A stretch of 53,992 bases of DNA from Paludibacter sp. (GCA_023666945.1 JAMPAY010000016.1:1-53992); one strand, 5' to 3'. Numbered from the stretch's first letter, positions 43,976 through 53,715 are shown. Program-made: numbers and translations. Notes: generated by a model not told the origin, from the letters alone.

Positions 43976-46900
43976 ATGATGAAACAAGCAACGAGACGAT
44001 TATTCCTATTGTTATGGGTTTTTGTATGTTACAGTAACGTGTATGGGAATGGAGACCATGGTACACACTATGGAAAAATAGCCATTCAAGCCACACCTAC
44101 AGGGGCGGGATTGGTCTATCTGAATACCTCAAAAAATGCCTATACAGGCAACGATTGGGCTGAAAGTTCTGTGCAATCATGGATGTGTGACGGAAAAAAA
44201 AAAGATTCCGATACTAAAACATTCTATGCGAATGCCCAAAAAAGTGCGAGCGGGTATTGGTTCTCAGGGTGGAGTACCGCTGTCAACGGAACCATCGAAT
44301 CTTCTGCCAATCCCTATGCTGTCTCATTGAAGGCAACATCCTCAACGGAAGCATCTCCTACTGCAGCAACCTATTATGCTATCTTCAAACCGGTCGAAAT
44401 TACAGGTGTTGCAGGCGATAATCCGGTCTTGCTCACACCTGCCGAATTGCGTACGGTCTATACCTCTACGGTTGTCTTTACGCAAAATGGAGGAACCGAA
44501 CAGGGCGATTTCAATTCGGCAACAATCGCTTCTGTTTCGGGGAATGGTACGTGGACGGTTACCGCTACCGAGTTCTCGGAGGCTGATAAAACGGTCAAAG
44601 TTACTGTTGCCTATCAAGCAGAACGCGATACCTATAAAAACAATGTCGGCACTCGTACCGACGAAGCCGAATTGAAGTTGTCTTCTTTAGGAGGAAGTTC
44701 TTTTACTTGTAAATTACAGGCCACTTTTCCTATTACTATTGAGGCAGGGCAGGCGGAAAACATCACCTTAACTTATCCTGAGGCAACGGCTGTTGCCGCT
44801 GCAACTTTCCCGGTTCTGGGAGTTGATGCGAAAACAGATGTACAACCTGTTATCCAATCTGCTACTGGAGCGGGACAATGGGAAATCCTTTCGTGGACCT
44901 ATCAATCGCACCAAGTTATTGTCCAATATCGCTATACGGGTATCGGTCGAGGCGACACGGCATTGCTGACGTTGGCGGCTGCCTCTGCGCAAGCATCCTG
45001 CACGGTGCGCGCTGAGAGTTCTACACGGGTAGTCGATGGAAAGCAAGATGAGTTTCTTGTCATAGAGCCTGAAAAACTATCCGTATCTTCTTCGGCAACT
45101 TTCACGGTAGCCTATGCTGCAGGAGAAAACGATTTCCTTACACCGGTCATCACACCTCTCCAAGGTGATGCTGTCTGGTCGTTGGGAATACCGGTCTATA
45201 CGGAGGGTACATTGCCGGTGGGGATAATGGCTGTCCCCTATACGTTTTCACACAACGGAACACCGGGCGACTATACTGCACAACTTACCTTGCAGAGCAC
45301 TACCGGGAGTTCTTTCACGGTTTTGCTCAATGCGGTAGTAGAGAAACCGAGCGACTACGATGCTGCGGTCATTACCGCTGAGGGGGTTACTACGCAATAC
45401 GAACAGTGGACCGATGCGCTCGCTGCAGCCAATAAGGAGAGTGGCTGCACGCTCCGTCTCTTGCGCAATGTAGCGTTGGGGGCACTTACGGCAAATCAGG
45501 AAATCAAGCAGACAATGACGCTCGACCTCAATGGTAAGACGCTTTCGGCTACACTTCCTTCTTCTACCTACTGTCGACTCCTCTATTTGAATACGGCGGA
45601 TATTACGCTCACGATTACCGATTCCCGCTCCGATGGTCAACTGCAGGCAATGGGCAACTATAATGGTGCACTATATGCTGTTCAGGTGGCTAAGGGTAAT
45701 TTGATACTGGATAATGGTATGTTGGAAGCGGTTAATAATACGACAAATAATCAGTATGCTACGGCTGTTTATCTTGCTTCTGCTACATCCTTTACCATGA
45801 ATGGCGGTACCCTCACTGCCACTCACATAGAAGCGCAATATGCTGCTGGGGTTGATGCCGCTGCAGGTTCTATGGTCAATATCAATGGGGGTACAATCAA
45901 TGCCACCGCCAAAACGTATGCCTATGCTGTACGTGCTCTCAGCAATGCCACTAATCCAAGTCGTGTTACGCTGAAAAATGCTATGTTGAATGGTATCGCA
46001 ACTACAAATGCATATGGTATCTGCTCGGCGGGTATTGTCAATGTGATGAGTGGTACCATAAAGGCGACTACGCAAGAGGTGGGAGGAACTAATGGAGGTG
46101 CAAATGCGTATGGTATTTATATGCAGGCTGTGGCTAATGCCGATGCAGCATTGTGCTACTATGGTGAACTCACTCTTGAGGGCGGTACTGTCACGGCCAC
46201 TACTGCCACCACTGCAAGTTATGCGGTTTATATCCAAGGAACGGACGGAGTCATATCTACGAATACTCCCGATGGTACACATACCAACAAATCTTCGGCA
46301 ATCGCTACACTACGCAATTGTACCCTCAATGCCACTGCAGGTACATATAATGCAAGAGGTATTACTGTCGATAACTGTTACAACTCTCGTACCAATACTG
46401 CCACACCTGCACTCTTGGAGAATGTGACAATCAATGCTGTTTCAACTACGGGAAATAGTTCTAATATGACAAGTTGTGGTGTCTATGCAGCGGCTTACGT
46501 TAACAATACGCATGGTGCAAAGAGAGCCGCAGAAATAGAATTGACAGATTGCAATATAACGGCTGTTTCTACTTCTGCGGGGTATGTCTATGGGGTCTAT
46601 CTCGCAACGGCACAAAGTACCATCACTGCCGAAAACGATTGGAAAGGCGAACGAAATGCCACTGCTGCTAAGGTAAAGATTAGGGGGGGCAGTATCACGG
46701 CAACAGCAGCAACTCTCAGTGCTTATGCAATTAACAGTGCTAATACCGTAGTAACCACTGACGGAAATCCTATCAATTCTGCTTCTACTGAGTTATCGGT
46801 TGCAGATGCTGTCATCACTGCTACTACCCAAACAGGTGCCACTGCCTATGGTATCCAAACAGGAGGTCCTGCAACCATCGACAATTGTCAAATCTCCGCC

Positions 46901-49900
46901 TCTGCTGCCACCACAACGGCACGAGGCATCTCCGTGCAGGACAAAAAAACAACGGTCAGCAATACGGAAATAGAGGCTGTTGCAGGAACAGGAACGGCTT
47001 ATGGTCTTTATCTCAATGCAGCTATTGCTGATCATATAGCCTTTCCTACCGTGGGAGAAGTTGAACTCAACTCTGTTCATGTCAATGCAAGCACCATTAC
47101 GGGTAACAATGCGTATGGTCTTTACCTTCATGCTGTTAATAAAGCGTTAACAGAAGCAACTTATGCAGCATTGTCGGAAGCACAGAAAATCTTGTATAAA
47201 GATATTTATGCTTATGGTGAACATGCAGTAGCCGCTAAGGCTGCCGTCAACGGAGGTTCTTTCACTGCTACTGCTGCTGGCACAACTGCCCATGGTATCA
47301 GTTGTGCCAATACTGCTGTGTCCACCACAGGTAAAGCCTCTGCTTCTACAGAACTATCGGTCATGGGTGCAACCGTCACGGCTCTCACCCAAACAGGTGC
47401 CAATGCCTATGGCATCCAAACAGGAGGTTCTGCTACCATCGACAATTGCCAAATCTCAGCCTCTGCAGCTACCACAACGGCACGAGGCATCTTCGTGCAA
47501 GATAAAAAAACAACGGTCAGCAATACCGAAATAGAGGCTGTCGCAGGAACAGGAACGGCTCATGGTATTTATGTCAATGCAACAGTCAGCAATACGGCAG
47601 GTATTGCGGGATGGTTATACAAAGGCGAATTGGAATCCGATAACAATACGGTCTACGCAGAAGTAGCCAATGGCAAGGATGCCTATGCCATTTGGCTACA
47701 TGCATATGCTCTTACTACTACCAATGCACCCGCAGGCGACTATGCAGTGGCGGCATCGGCACTTGTCAACCGGGGTGTCTATACGGCAAAAGCACTCGCG
47801 GGAGCCAATGCCTATGCAATCGGAATACAAGCCAAACAAACCAAAAATGATGTTTCCGCAGCTCCCTTCTGCACTATCAATGACGGAAAATTCTGGGGAG
47901 AGGCTAACACTGCATTCGCGGATATCCATACCAATGCCTTAGTGGGCAATGTGTTTATCAACAATGGATATTTCCGCAATAATACCAATATAGCACCCTA
48001 TGTCAACGATAGTTTGGCTGTACTTGATTTGCCGGCTGCTACTGCCGAGTACAAAGAGGGATACCGCTATATGTTGGGCGATGCTTCCAATCCGGGAGTT
48101 GCAGTTTGCAAAATTGTGCAGAATGGCAACGAATATAAAACCTTGGGAGAGGCACTGCAGTTTGTCAATGCACCGGAAAATGTCAATACCAACTATACGA
48201 TACTCATGTTGGGCGATTATCGCCTCCCGGCAGGCGACTATGTCTTGCCGCAGAAGGCCACATTATTGATTCCCTATAAAAAAGAACAGACGACTATATT
48301 AGGGGCGTCGCCTACACGTACCACCACAACCGCTCTTCGCGCTGCATACCATACGCTTACGCTGGCTCAGGGAGCCAATCTTACGGTGTCGGGTACAATA
48401 GAGGTCAGTGCCGAACAATATGTAGGAGGTAATCCGTGTGGTTCGGTTTATGGTCCCTATGGCTATTTGCGGTTAGAGCAAAATGCAAGTTTGCAATTGG
48501 AAAACAATGCAGTGCTTTACGCATGGGGATATGTCTCCGGCAAGGGTACGATTACGGCAAAAAAAGGAGCACGTATCTACGAAGATTTCCAGATAGGAGA
48601 CTGGAAAGGTGGATCTGCAACGAATAGTATGCAAAATAATAAAGAGAAAGTATTCCCTATTACACACTATTTCTATCAAAATATAGAGTGTCCTATTGTT
48701 TATTATGCAGGAGCAAGAGCCTATGGTGCCAGTGGTGTAAATATCGGTATTGTTGGAATACAAAAGGCCGATAATGTATTGATTATTGGGGGAAAAGGGT
48801 CGGGGGCACTCTTCTTGATGGATGAACAGGCAAATACCGATAAGGCATGGATTCGTAAAGAATACGACCCGCTTACCGACCGTACGCATTATATCTTGAA
48901 TAGTAGTACCACATTGGGCTCGTTGGTTATTAAAGCAGGTTCTGTTTCACTTCCTTCCGAAAAGTATATATTACCTATTTCAAGTAATATGACCGTTACG
49001 CTTAACTATGGTACGTTAGATATTGAGCAGGATACCTATCTTTTGCCGGGTTCTATTCTCAACATCAATAAAGAGGCTGCTTTATCTATTCCAAGTGGGC
49101 ATAATTTCTATGTAATCGATAAAGACCAATGGGAAACAGGATATAGTACAGGATATTATATCTGGACACCGGCTTATTCGCCAAGTTGGGAAAATCCCTT
49201 GTCTTCACCTCGAAAACCGATGCAAACCGACAATACCAATATCCCGGATGCCGAAATTTTTGTGCATGGCAAAGTCGAAGTGGCAGGTGGCTTCTTCACT
49301 ACGGAAGGTGGGGCTGATATCCATTCTACGAATGAAGATGCTGGTGTCATATCTTTCTTGGTGAATGCAGCGGCAAATACTACGTTCTATCAGTATAATA
49401 ACTCACAACAATATAGCCCAAAAACCGTTACTTCTGCTTCTTTACGCAATGAGAATACACTGAGTGGAGAGTTTACGTCTACCACAACGGCTGCAGCAGG
49501 CAATACCTATAACTATATCGATGGTGCATGGCGTTGCATGTTCCAAGAAGGTTGCTTGAATGTCGAAATCATCGGAACGGAAGAACATCTCTATGTTCAG
49601 GCTGGCGAGATGGTGGAAGTTGTGGAGCAAAACGAGATGCTCTATAAGTCCGTCAATGGCGATCGCTATTTTATCTTCACGGAGAAAAAATCCTCTGAGG
49701 CGGGATGCCAATGGTGGGAGGCTGTGGCGGTTAACGATGGAATGTATATGGCTGCCAATCCGAAGTACGATAACTATGGCTCTTACTATTACTATAATAC
49801 CAACTTGGGCTATTGGGAATTACTTACGGCTATGGTCTATTGGTACAATGCTGACGGATCATTAATCACATCCTACCCGGTTCCGGTCAATCAGGTATAT

Positions 49901-52312
49901 TCCTATACAGGAACAGCACCTGTCATGCCCAACGATGCAACTTTCAATTATGTATGGGCTGGTTGGAAAGATGCAGAGGGTAATTCCTATAAAGCCGATA
50001 ATCTGCCGGCTATATCGGTTGGAACAGAGTCTGTTTCCTATACTGCCTATTTTACGGCTACACCCAAAGAATATTCTGTAACGTTCCTTACTTCCGACTA
50101 CAAAATCATCGAATCTGCTTTGTGGAAAGTGGGAGAAGTTCCTGTTTGTCGGAATCTTCCGCTTAAAGAACCTACTGCCGAAAACGAATATCTTTTTGGT
50201 GGTTGGTTGGCTGCCGATGGTACGCACTACACCAACGACAACCTCCCAGCAGTAACTGATGTGGCAGACTATCGTATGTTGCCCTACATCGCTGTGCCGC
50301 GACCTTACCTTATCTCGTTTGTCAATTACGATGGTACGCTTTTGTGGGAAGGCGAAGTGCCTTATGGTACGCTGCCCTTCTATCAAGGCTATATGCCTAC
50401 GCGTGAGGGGGATGAAGAACACTCTTGGCGATTCATTGGCTGGGATAAAGCGTTGGAGCCTGTCGCAGAAGCAACTACATACGTTGCACAATTTATGGCT
50501 GTTGAACGCGAATATGGCGAGTTGATGGATGTGGTCGATTGGACCGACGATTATGCCGTACTCAACATGAATGGCTATTCCTCACCCTCTGCTGCCGCAG
50601 GGTGGCAATTGTCTGCTGCGGGCAACAACTATACTAAGTCCGATCGGCAGACCGACCGAACGCTGCATCTCAATATGGCAACACTCAATCTGCATGCCGA
50701 CGAACTTGTTCAAATAGAGGTGAAAGGAGCCAATCAAGTGGTCGAAAGTTCCCACTGCTATACCGTTCCTTATGTCTATCAGACAGATGCAAACTTGGAA
50801 ACAACGAGCCCGTTTTGTTCAAGTGTTATTTTCTTGCGTGCGGGCAAACTCACTGTCACGGAGAATACGAATGTTGCAGCAATTTATGTCGCGCCCGGAG
50901 CAGAATTGTACATCGCACCGGATGCTATGTTGGTTACTGCCAAATTGGTTTTGCGTACGGAGGCTTTCGCATCTGCGGTACTAACCAATCATGGTATGCT
51001 TAAATGTGATGATGTTTGCTATAGCCGCATCGTTCGCGAAAAGGCAATGCCCTATCCCTTTGCACTGCCCTTTGAAACCGATTTGCAGAATGTGCATTTC
51101 TCCAATGGCAAGCAGGCGGTCTTTGGCACCGATTTTGGTCTGATGGCTTACGATGCTGAGCAGCGGGCATACGAAGGCTATTTAGGCGGTGGCAACTGGA
51201 AAGGACTCAATCCTGCTGCTAACTCCAAACTGCAGGCGTGCGAAGGATATCGGTTCATATCTGCTTCGGCTTACTATTCGGAATATTGTTTCCATGTCAA
51301 CTACAATCCCGATACCGATGGACGAATGGTGATGCTCAAAGCCTATGGCGATGATACTTGCAGCAAAGGCGACCGAGGGTGGAATAGTGTATGCTCGCCC
51401 TATACAAGCCGTTTCGCATGCAATATGCTCTCCCCCGAAAAGGCGGTGAAGATTAGTGTACTGAATACCGATAATACTACCTTCCGTCAGGTCGTACCCG
51501 AAGAAATAGAACCGGCTTCTCCGTTCTTCTATCAGAGTTTATCTGATGCATCGTTGGTATTCAATGCTGCGGAGTTTGCCTGGCAGGTAGTGCCGCAGGC
51601 CATTACTCCGAAACATATAATTGCCAACACTGACGTGCCCACACAATGGCTGCGACTGCAATATATTGCATCTGATGGCTATTCCGACGAAACAAGTATA
51701 TACTTGCATCCCGATAAGTTCGATACGGATTACAATATCGGTTACGATGTCCTGAAATTCTCAAAAGCAGGAACAAGACCTTTCCTCTGGTCTTCTCTGT
51801 CCTATGGTGATATGGCGTTCGCTTCCCTGCCCGATAGCGTGGCGACTAAGGGAATCGCACTTACATTCTATACTCCTTCCGAACAGCATGTATATATGTC
51901 ACTCGTACCTAACGATTGGCAAAATCGAATGGAGCATGTCTGGTTGGAAGATAAGCAGGAGAATATATTTACCGATTTGCTGTTCGACAATTATAGTTGG
52001 AAGGCAACTGAGGGAGAATGTCGTGAACGTTTTGTAATCTATCCGGTTTTCCGACAAATCATCGACAACGATGATATCAACGATGCATTGGAAGATGTTC
52101 TGACAACAGGATTCATAGCCTATGCTGTCGGTCGGACTATTGTTGTGGAATCAATTAATCCTGATACCGATGTGCGATGCTACGATGCTACTGGACGATT
52201 GGTGGCTAATCAACATTCTGCTACCGAACAGGTTCTGATAAATGTACCTGCAAGTGGTATATATTTGGTACGTGTGGACGATTGTATTAAGAAAGTGATG
52301 GTGAATAAATAA
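43976..52312 (+). CDS. Giant repetitive T9SS surface adhesin-like protein
   Basis: This exported protein has 2778 residues. Signal peptide: RRLFLLLWVFVCYSNVYG. About residues 158-457 hold repeated Ig-like beta domains. About 560-1340 form a long Ala/Thr/Asn-rich stretch of beta-helix-like repeats with recurrent AYGI, INGGTI and TATT patterns. Within it, one unit of 187 codons is duplicated (46782 onwards and 47343 onwards). About 1952-2178 are Listeria-Bacteroides/InlB-type B repeats (YVWAGWKDAEGNSYKADNLP, FGGWLAADGTHY, RFIGWDKAL). The last 65 residues (VRCYDATGRLVANQ with VPASGIYLVRVDD) are a type A T9SS sorting domain. An A10 tract lies at codons 73-76. Translation may start at 43976 or at the next Met. 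It is probably surface-attached and binding, but the ligand is unknown. Confidence 0.85.
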   Translation: MMKQATRRLFLLLWVFVCYSNVYGNGDHGTHYGKIAIQATPTGAGLVYLNTSKNAYTGNDWAESSVQSWMCDGKKKDSDTKTFYANAQKSASGYWFSGWSTAVNGTIESSANPYAVSLKATSSTEASPTAATYYAIFKPVEITGVAGDNPVLLTPAELRTVYTSTVVFTQNGGTEQGDFNSATIASVSGNGTWTVTATEFSEADKTVKVTVAYQAERDTYKNNVGTRTDEAELKLSSLGGSSFTCKLQATFPITIEAGQAENITLTYPEATAVAAATFPVLGVDAKTDVQPVIQSATGAGQWEILSWTYQSHQVIVQYRYTGIGRGDTALLTLAAASAQASCTVRAESSTRVVDGKQDEFLVIEPEKLSVSSSATFTVAYAAGENDFLTPVITPLQGDAVWSLGIPVYTEGTLPVGIMAVPYTFSHNGTPGDYTAQLTLQSTTGSSFTVLLNAVVEKPSDYDAAVITAEGVTTQYEQWTDALAAANKESGCTLRLLRNVALGALTANQEIKQTMTLDLNGKTLSATLPSSTYCRLLYLNTADITLTITDSRSDGQLQAMGNYNGALYAVQVAKGNLILDNGMLEAVNNTTNNQYATAVYLASATSFTMNGGTLTATHIEAQYAAGVDAAAGSMVNINGGTINATAKTYAYAVRALSNATNPSRVTLKNAMLNGIATTNAYGICSAGIVNVMSGTIKATTQEVGGTNGGANAYGIYMQAVANADAALCYYGELTLEGGTVTATTATTASYAVYIQGTDGVISTNTPDGTHTNKSSAIATLRNCTLNATAGTYNARGITVDNCYNSRTNTATPALLENVTINAVSTTGNSSNMTSCGVYAAAYVNNTHGAKRAAEIELTDCNITAVSTSAGYVYGVYLATAQSTITAENDWKGERNATAAKVKIRGGSITATAATLSAYAINSANTVVTTDGNPINSASTELSVADAVITATTQTGATAYGIQTGGPATIDNCQISASAATTTARGISVQDKKTTVSNTEIEAVAGTGTAYGLYLNAAIADHIAFPTVGEVELNSVHVNASTITGNNAYGLYLHAVNKALTEATYAALSEAQKILYKDIYAYGEHAVAAKAAVNGGSFTATAAGTTAHGISCANTAVSTTGKASASTELSVMGATVTALTQTGANAYGIQTGGSATIDNCQISASAATTTARGIFVQDKKTTVSNTEIEAVAGTGTAHGIYVNATVSNTAGIAGWLYKGELESDNNTVYAEVANGKDAYAIWLHAYALTTTNAPAGDYAVAASALVNRGVYTAKALAGANAYAIGIQAKQTKNDVSAAPFCTINDGKFWGEANTAFADIHTNALVGNVFINNGYFRNNTNIAPYVNDSLAVLDLPAATAEYKEGYRYMLGDASNPGVAVCKIVQNGNEYKTLGEALQFVNAPENVNTNYTILMLGDYRLPAGDYVLPQKATLLIPYKKEQTTILGASPTRTTTTALRAAYHTLTLAQGANLTVSGTIEVSAEQYVGGNPCGSVYGPYGYLRLEQNASLQLENNAVLYAWGYVSGKGTITAKKGARIYEDFQIGDWKGGSATNSMQNNKEKVFPITHYFYQNIECPIVYYAGARAYGASGVNIGIVGIQKADNVLIIGGKGSGALFLMDEQANTDKAWIRKEYDPLTDRTHYILNSSTTLGSLVIKAGSVSLPSEKYILPISSNMTVTLNYGTLDIEQDTYLLPGSILNINKEAALSIPSGHNFYVIDKDQWETGYSTGYYIWTPAYSPSWENPLSSPRKPMQTDNTNIPDAEIFVHGKVEVAGGFFTTEGGADIHSTNEDAGVISFLVNAAANTTFYQYNNSQQYSPKTVTSASLRNENTLSGEFTSTTTAAAGNTYNYIDGAWRCMFQEGCLNVEIIGTEEHLYVQAGEMVEVVEQNEMLYKSVNGDRYFIFTEKKSSEAGCQWWEAVAVNDGMYMAANPKYDNYGSYYYYNTNLGYWELLTAMVYWYNADGSLITSYPVPVNQVYSYTGTAPVMPNDATFNYVWAGWKDAEGNSYKADNLPAISVGTESVSYTAYFTATPKEYSVTFLTSDYKIIESALWKVGEVPVCRNLPLKEPTAENEYLFGGWLAADGTHYTNDNLPAVTDVADYRMLPYIAVPRPYLISFVNYDGTLLWEGEVPYGTLPFYQGYMPTREGDEEHSWRFIGWDKALEPVAEATTYVAQFMAVEREYGELMDVVDWTDDYAVLNMNGYSSPSAAAGWQLSAAGNNYTKSDRQTDRTLHLNMATLNLHADELVQIEVKGANQVVESSHCYTVPYVYQTDANLETTSPFCSSVIFLRAGKLTVTENTNVAAIYVAPGAELYIAPDAMLVTAKLVLRTEAFASAVLTNHGMLKCDDVCYSRIVREKAMPYPFALPFETDLQNVHFSNGKQAVFGTDFGLMAYDAEQRAYEGYLGGGNWKGLNPAANSKLQACEGYRFISASAYYSEYCFHVNYNPDTDGRMVMLKAYGDDTCSKGDRGWNSVCSPYTSRFACNMLSPEKAVKISVLNTDNTTFRQVVPEEIEPASPFFYQSLSDASLVFNAAEFAWQVVPQAITPKHIIANTDVPTQWLRLQYIASDGYSDETSIYLHPDKFDTDYNIGYDVLKFSKAGTRPFLWSSLSYGDMAFASLPDSVATKGIALTFYTPSEQHVYMSLVPNDWQNRMEHVWLEDKQENIFTDLLFDNYSWKATEGECRERFVIYPVFRQIIDNDDINDALEDVLTTGFIAYAVGRTIVVESINPDTDVRCYDATGRLVANQHSATEQVLINVPASGIYLVRVDDCIKKVMVNK
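46782..47565 (+). repeat. Tandem duplication of a 561-bp unit inside the adhesin gene
   Basis: A segment starting at 46782 recurs 561 bp (187 codons) later. Its best-conserved parts, 46829-47004 and 47390-47565, are 176 bp each with no length change and only about 15-20 base differences. The encoded YGIQTGG, ATIDNCQISASAATTTARGI and TTVSNTEIEAVAGTGTA are almost the same in both. It keeps the reading frame. Confidence 0.85.
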
Positions 52313-52322
52313 GAAAGGAAAG

Positions 52323-53144
52323 ATGGGTAATCATTTATTTGAAATCATAAGAAGAGGAATGAATATGTGGAAAAAAGGCTGTACGAAATTATACTGTAAT
52401 AAGGGCTCTTTTGAGCGCATCTCGCTGGTTGTGTTTTTGTGTTTGTCTTCCTGTGTGGAATTATATGCTTATGCAGTGAAGGAACAAGTGCAAGTACCTA
52501 TGCGCAACTCAAAGGCTGTATCTGCTATGTTTCATCACCCTGTAAGTGATAAAACAAAACCTGTTGTGGTTAAACCTACCGATATGTCATCTCAATCTCA
52601 ACATGTAAGCGGGTATAGTGTTATCAATTATCGGACATCGGGGGCTGCTTATCGTACAAACACCGTTGCAATAGGGCAACCGCTGTCTGCTACATCGGCT
52701 AACATCTCTGTGTCCGTTGGTGCAGCCACGGCTATGCCCTCACCCTTGTCGATTCGTTCTACTGGCACGGCAGGTAGGTCGGTAGCCTATTCAACGGAAA
52801 TGGGTGGACGCTCTAAACGCAAGGTATATCATTCTACCGATCAAACCGACGGTAATGGCAATTATTACGATACGGAAGAAGAAGAATGGCTGCCTATTCC
52901 GGGTGGTGGGACTGGCGAATATCCGGGAGGACTCGCAGCAGGAAGTTTCTTTGGAGAAACACAACAAGGAGACGATGGTAAATGGTATTGGTGGAATGGT
53001 AGTACTTGGGTGGATAATACTGTTGCTGAACCGCCAACTCCTATCGGTGATATTCCTTTCATCTTCTGTATGCTTATAGGGATGGGCTGGATGCTTATCC
53101 GCAAAAAACGCCAACGCCGCGCTATGGCTGATAGCGGTCTATAG
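52323..53144 (+). CDS. Exported protein with C-terminal membrane tail and basic end (PID-CTERM-like)
   Basis: I do not recognise the body of this 273-residue protein. It has a hydrophobic N-terminal segment (ISLVVFLCLSSCVELYAYA), a Ser/Thr/Ala-rich middle and a Gly/Trp-rich acidic part (GGGTGEYPGG, KWYWWNGSTWVDN). It then has the tail PPTPIGDIPFIFCMLIGMGW followed by MLIRKKRQRR. A Pro-Ile-Gly-Asp motif, one membrane helix and an Arg/Lys cluster make up a C-terminal sorting-type tail like those described as PID-CTERM in Bacteroidota. The start may be 52323 or Met 52359. It lies 10 bases after the giant adhesin gene, so they are probably used together. Confidence 0.75.
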   Translation: MGNHLFEIIRRGMNMWKKGCTKLYCNKGSFERISLVVFLCLSSCVELYAYAVKEQVQVPMRNSKAVSAMFHHPVSDKTKPVVVKPTDMSSQSQHVSGYSVINYRTSGAAYRTNTVAIGQPLSATSANISVSVGAATAMPSPLSIRSTGTAGRSVAYSTEMGGRSKRKVYHSTDQTDGNGNYYDTEEEEWLPIPGGGTGEYPGGLAAGSFFGETQQGDDGKWYWWNGSTWVDNTVAEPPTPIGDIPFIFCMLIGMGWMLIRKKRQRRAMADSGL

Positions 53145-53156
53145 TCTGCATCAATT

Positions 53157-53198
53157 GCGAGTGCCTGTCTGTTTAACCCGATAGGCACTCGCTTCTTT
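53157..53198 (+). terminator. Terminator of the adhesin locus
   Basis: GCGAGTGCCT (53157-53166) pairs perfectly with AGGCACTCGC (53183-53192) around a 16-base loop and is followed by TTCTTT. It ends the predicted transcript that starts near 42492. Confidence 0.8.
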
Positions 53199-53306
53199 AT
53201 ACTTGCCTAACTGCTTTGGCTATAATTACACATTTATTTATGTAATTATGGCATTTTTTCTTTCTTAGTACTATTGTTTGCTTGCAATCGAACTGTTATT
53301 TGCTGT

Positions 53307-53350
53307 ACGAGACCATTACGAGACGGTAACGACATCTTATCGACCTATCA
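53307..53350. repeat. 11-bp-period tandem array (four units)
   Basis: ACGAGACCATT, ACGAGACGGTA, ACGACATCTTA and the weaker TCGACCTATCA follow each other at an exact 11-bp period. The first three closely match units of the array at 42146-42200. The two arrays bracket the adhesin locus. No gene overlaps this copy. Confidence 0.75.
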
Positions 53351-53458
53351 TTTTGTAAGAAACGATTCTTTATCGGATACTGCACAACATAGTGCAAACA
53401 AACGGTTATGCTATCATCCTATTGTATTTTTTCTGTTATGTATAAGTATATTCGTTAT

Positions 53459-53511
53459 CCAACAATTGAAACCAACATAGTGTTTCAATTGTTGGAAGGA
53501 GTCGTTGCAAG
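53459..53511. repeat. Hairpin repeat, copy 1
   Basis: A perfect 14-bp inverted repeat (CCAACAATTGAAAC at 53459-53472, complement at 53482-53495) encloses the 9-base loop CAACATAGT and is followed by AAGGAGTCGTTGCAA. The whole unit recurs at 53664-53715. There is no T run, so it does not look like a terminator. Confidence 0.85.
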
Positions 53512-53663
53512 GCATTTTTAATGTGTAAACGCAGTGCGCACTAACAAAACCATACACCCATACTTACTCAAATTCTCTCACCACTCACTCATTAAATAAA
53601 AAACACCAACCGAGCAAAAGCTACTCCCAATAGATTCTTCTATTTAATGGATATATAATTCAA

Positions 53664-53715
53664 CAACAATTGAAACCAACATAGTGTTTCAATTGTTGCG
53701 AGGAGTCGTTGCGAA
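53664..53715. repeat. Hairpin repeat, copy 2
   Basis: CAACAATTGAAAC (53664-53676) and its complement (53686-53698) enclose the same CAACATAGT loop as copy 1, followed by CGAGGAGTCGTTGCGA. Only three bases differ from copy 1 across about 50 positions. The copies are 204 bp apart, in the same orientation. Confidence 0.85.

Noticed and set aside
46782..47565. The repeated blocks as a CRISPR array
   Set aside because: The repeats are 176-bp coding units within one open reading frame, differ in sequence, and lack regular short spacers or cas genes.
53459..53715. The two hairpins as ends of an insertion sequence
   Set aside because: The copies are in the same orientation, only 204 bp apart, with no transposase ORF between them.
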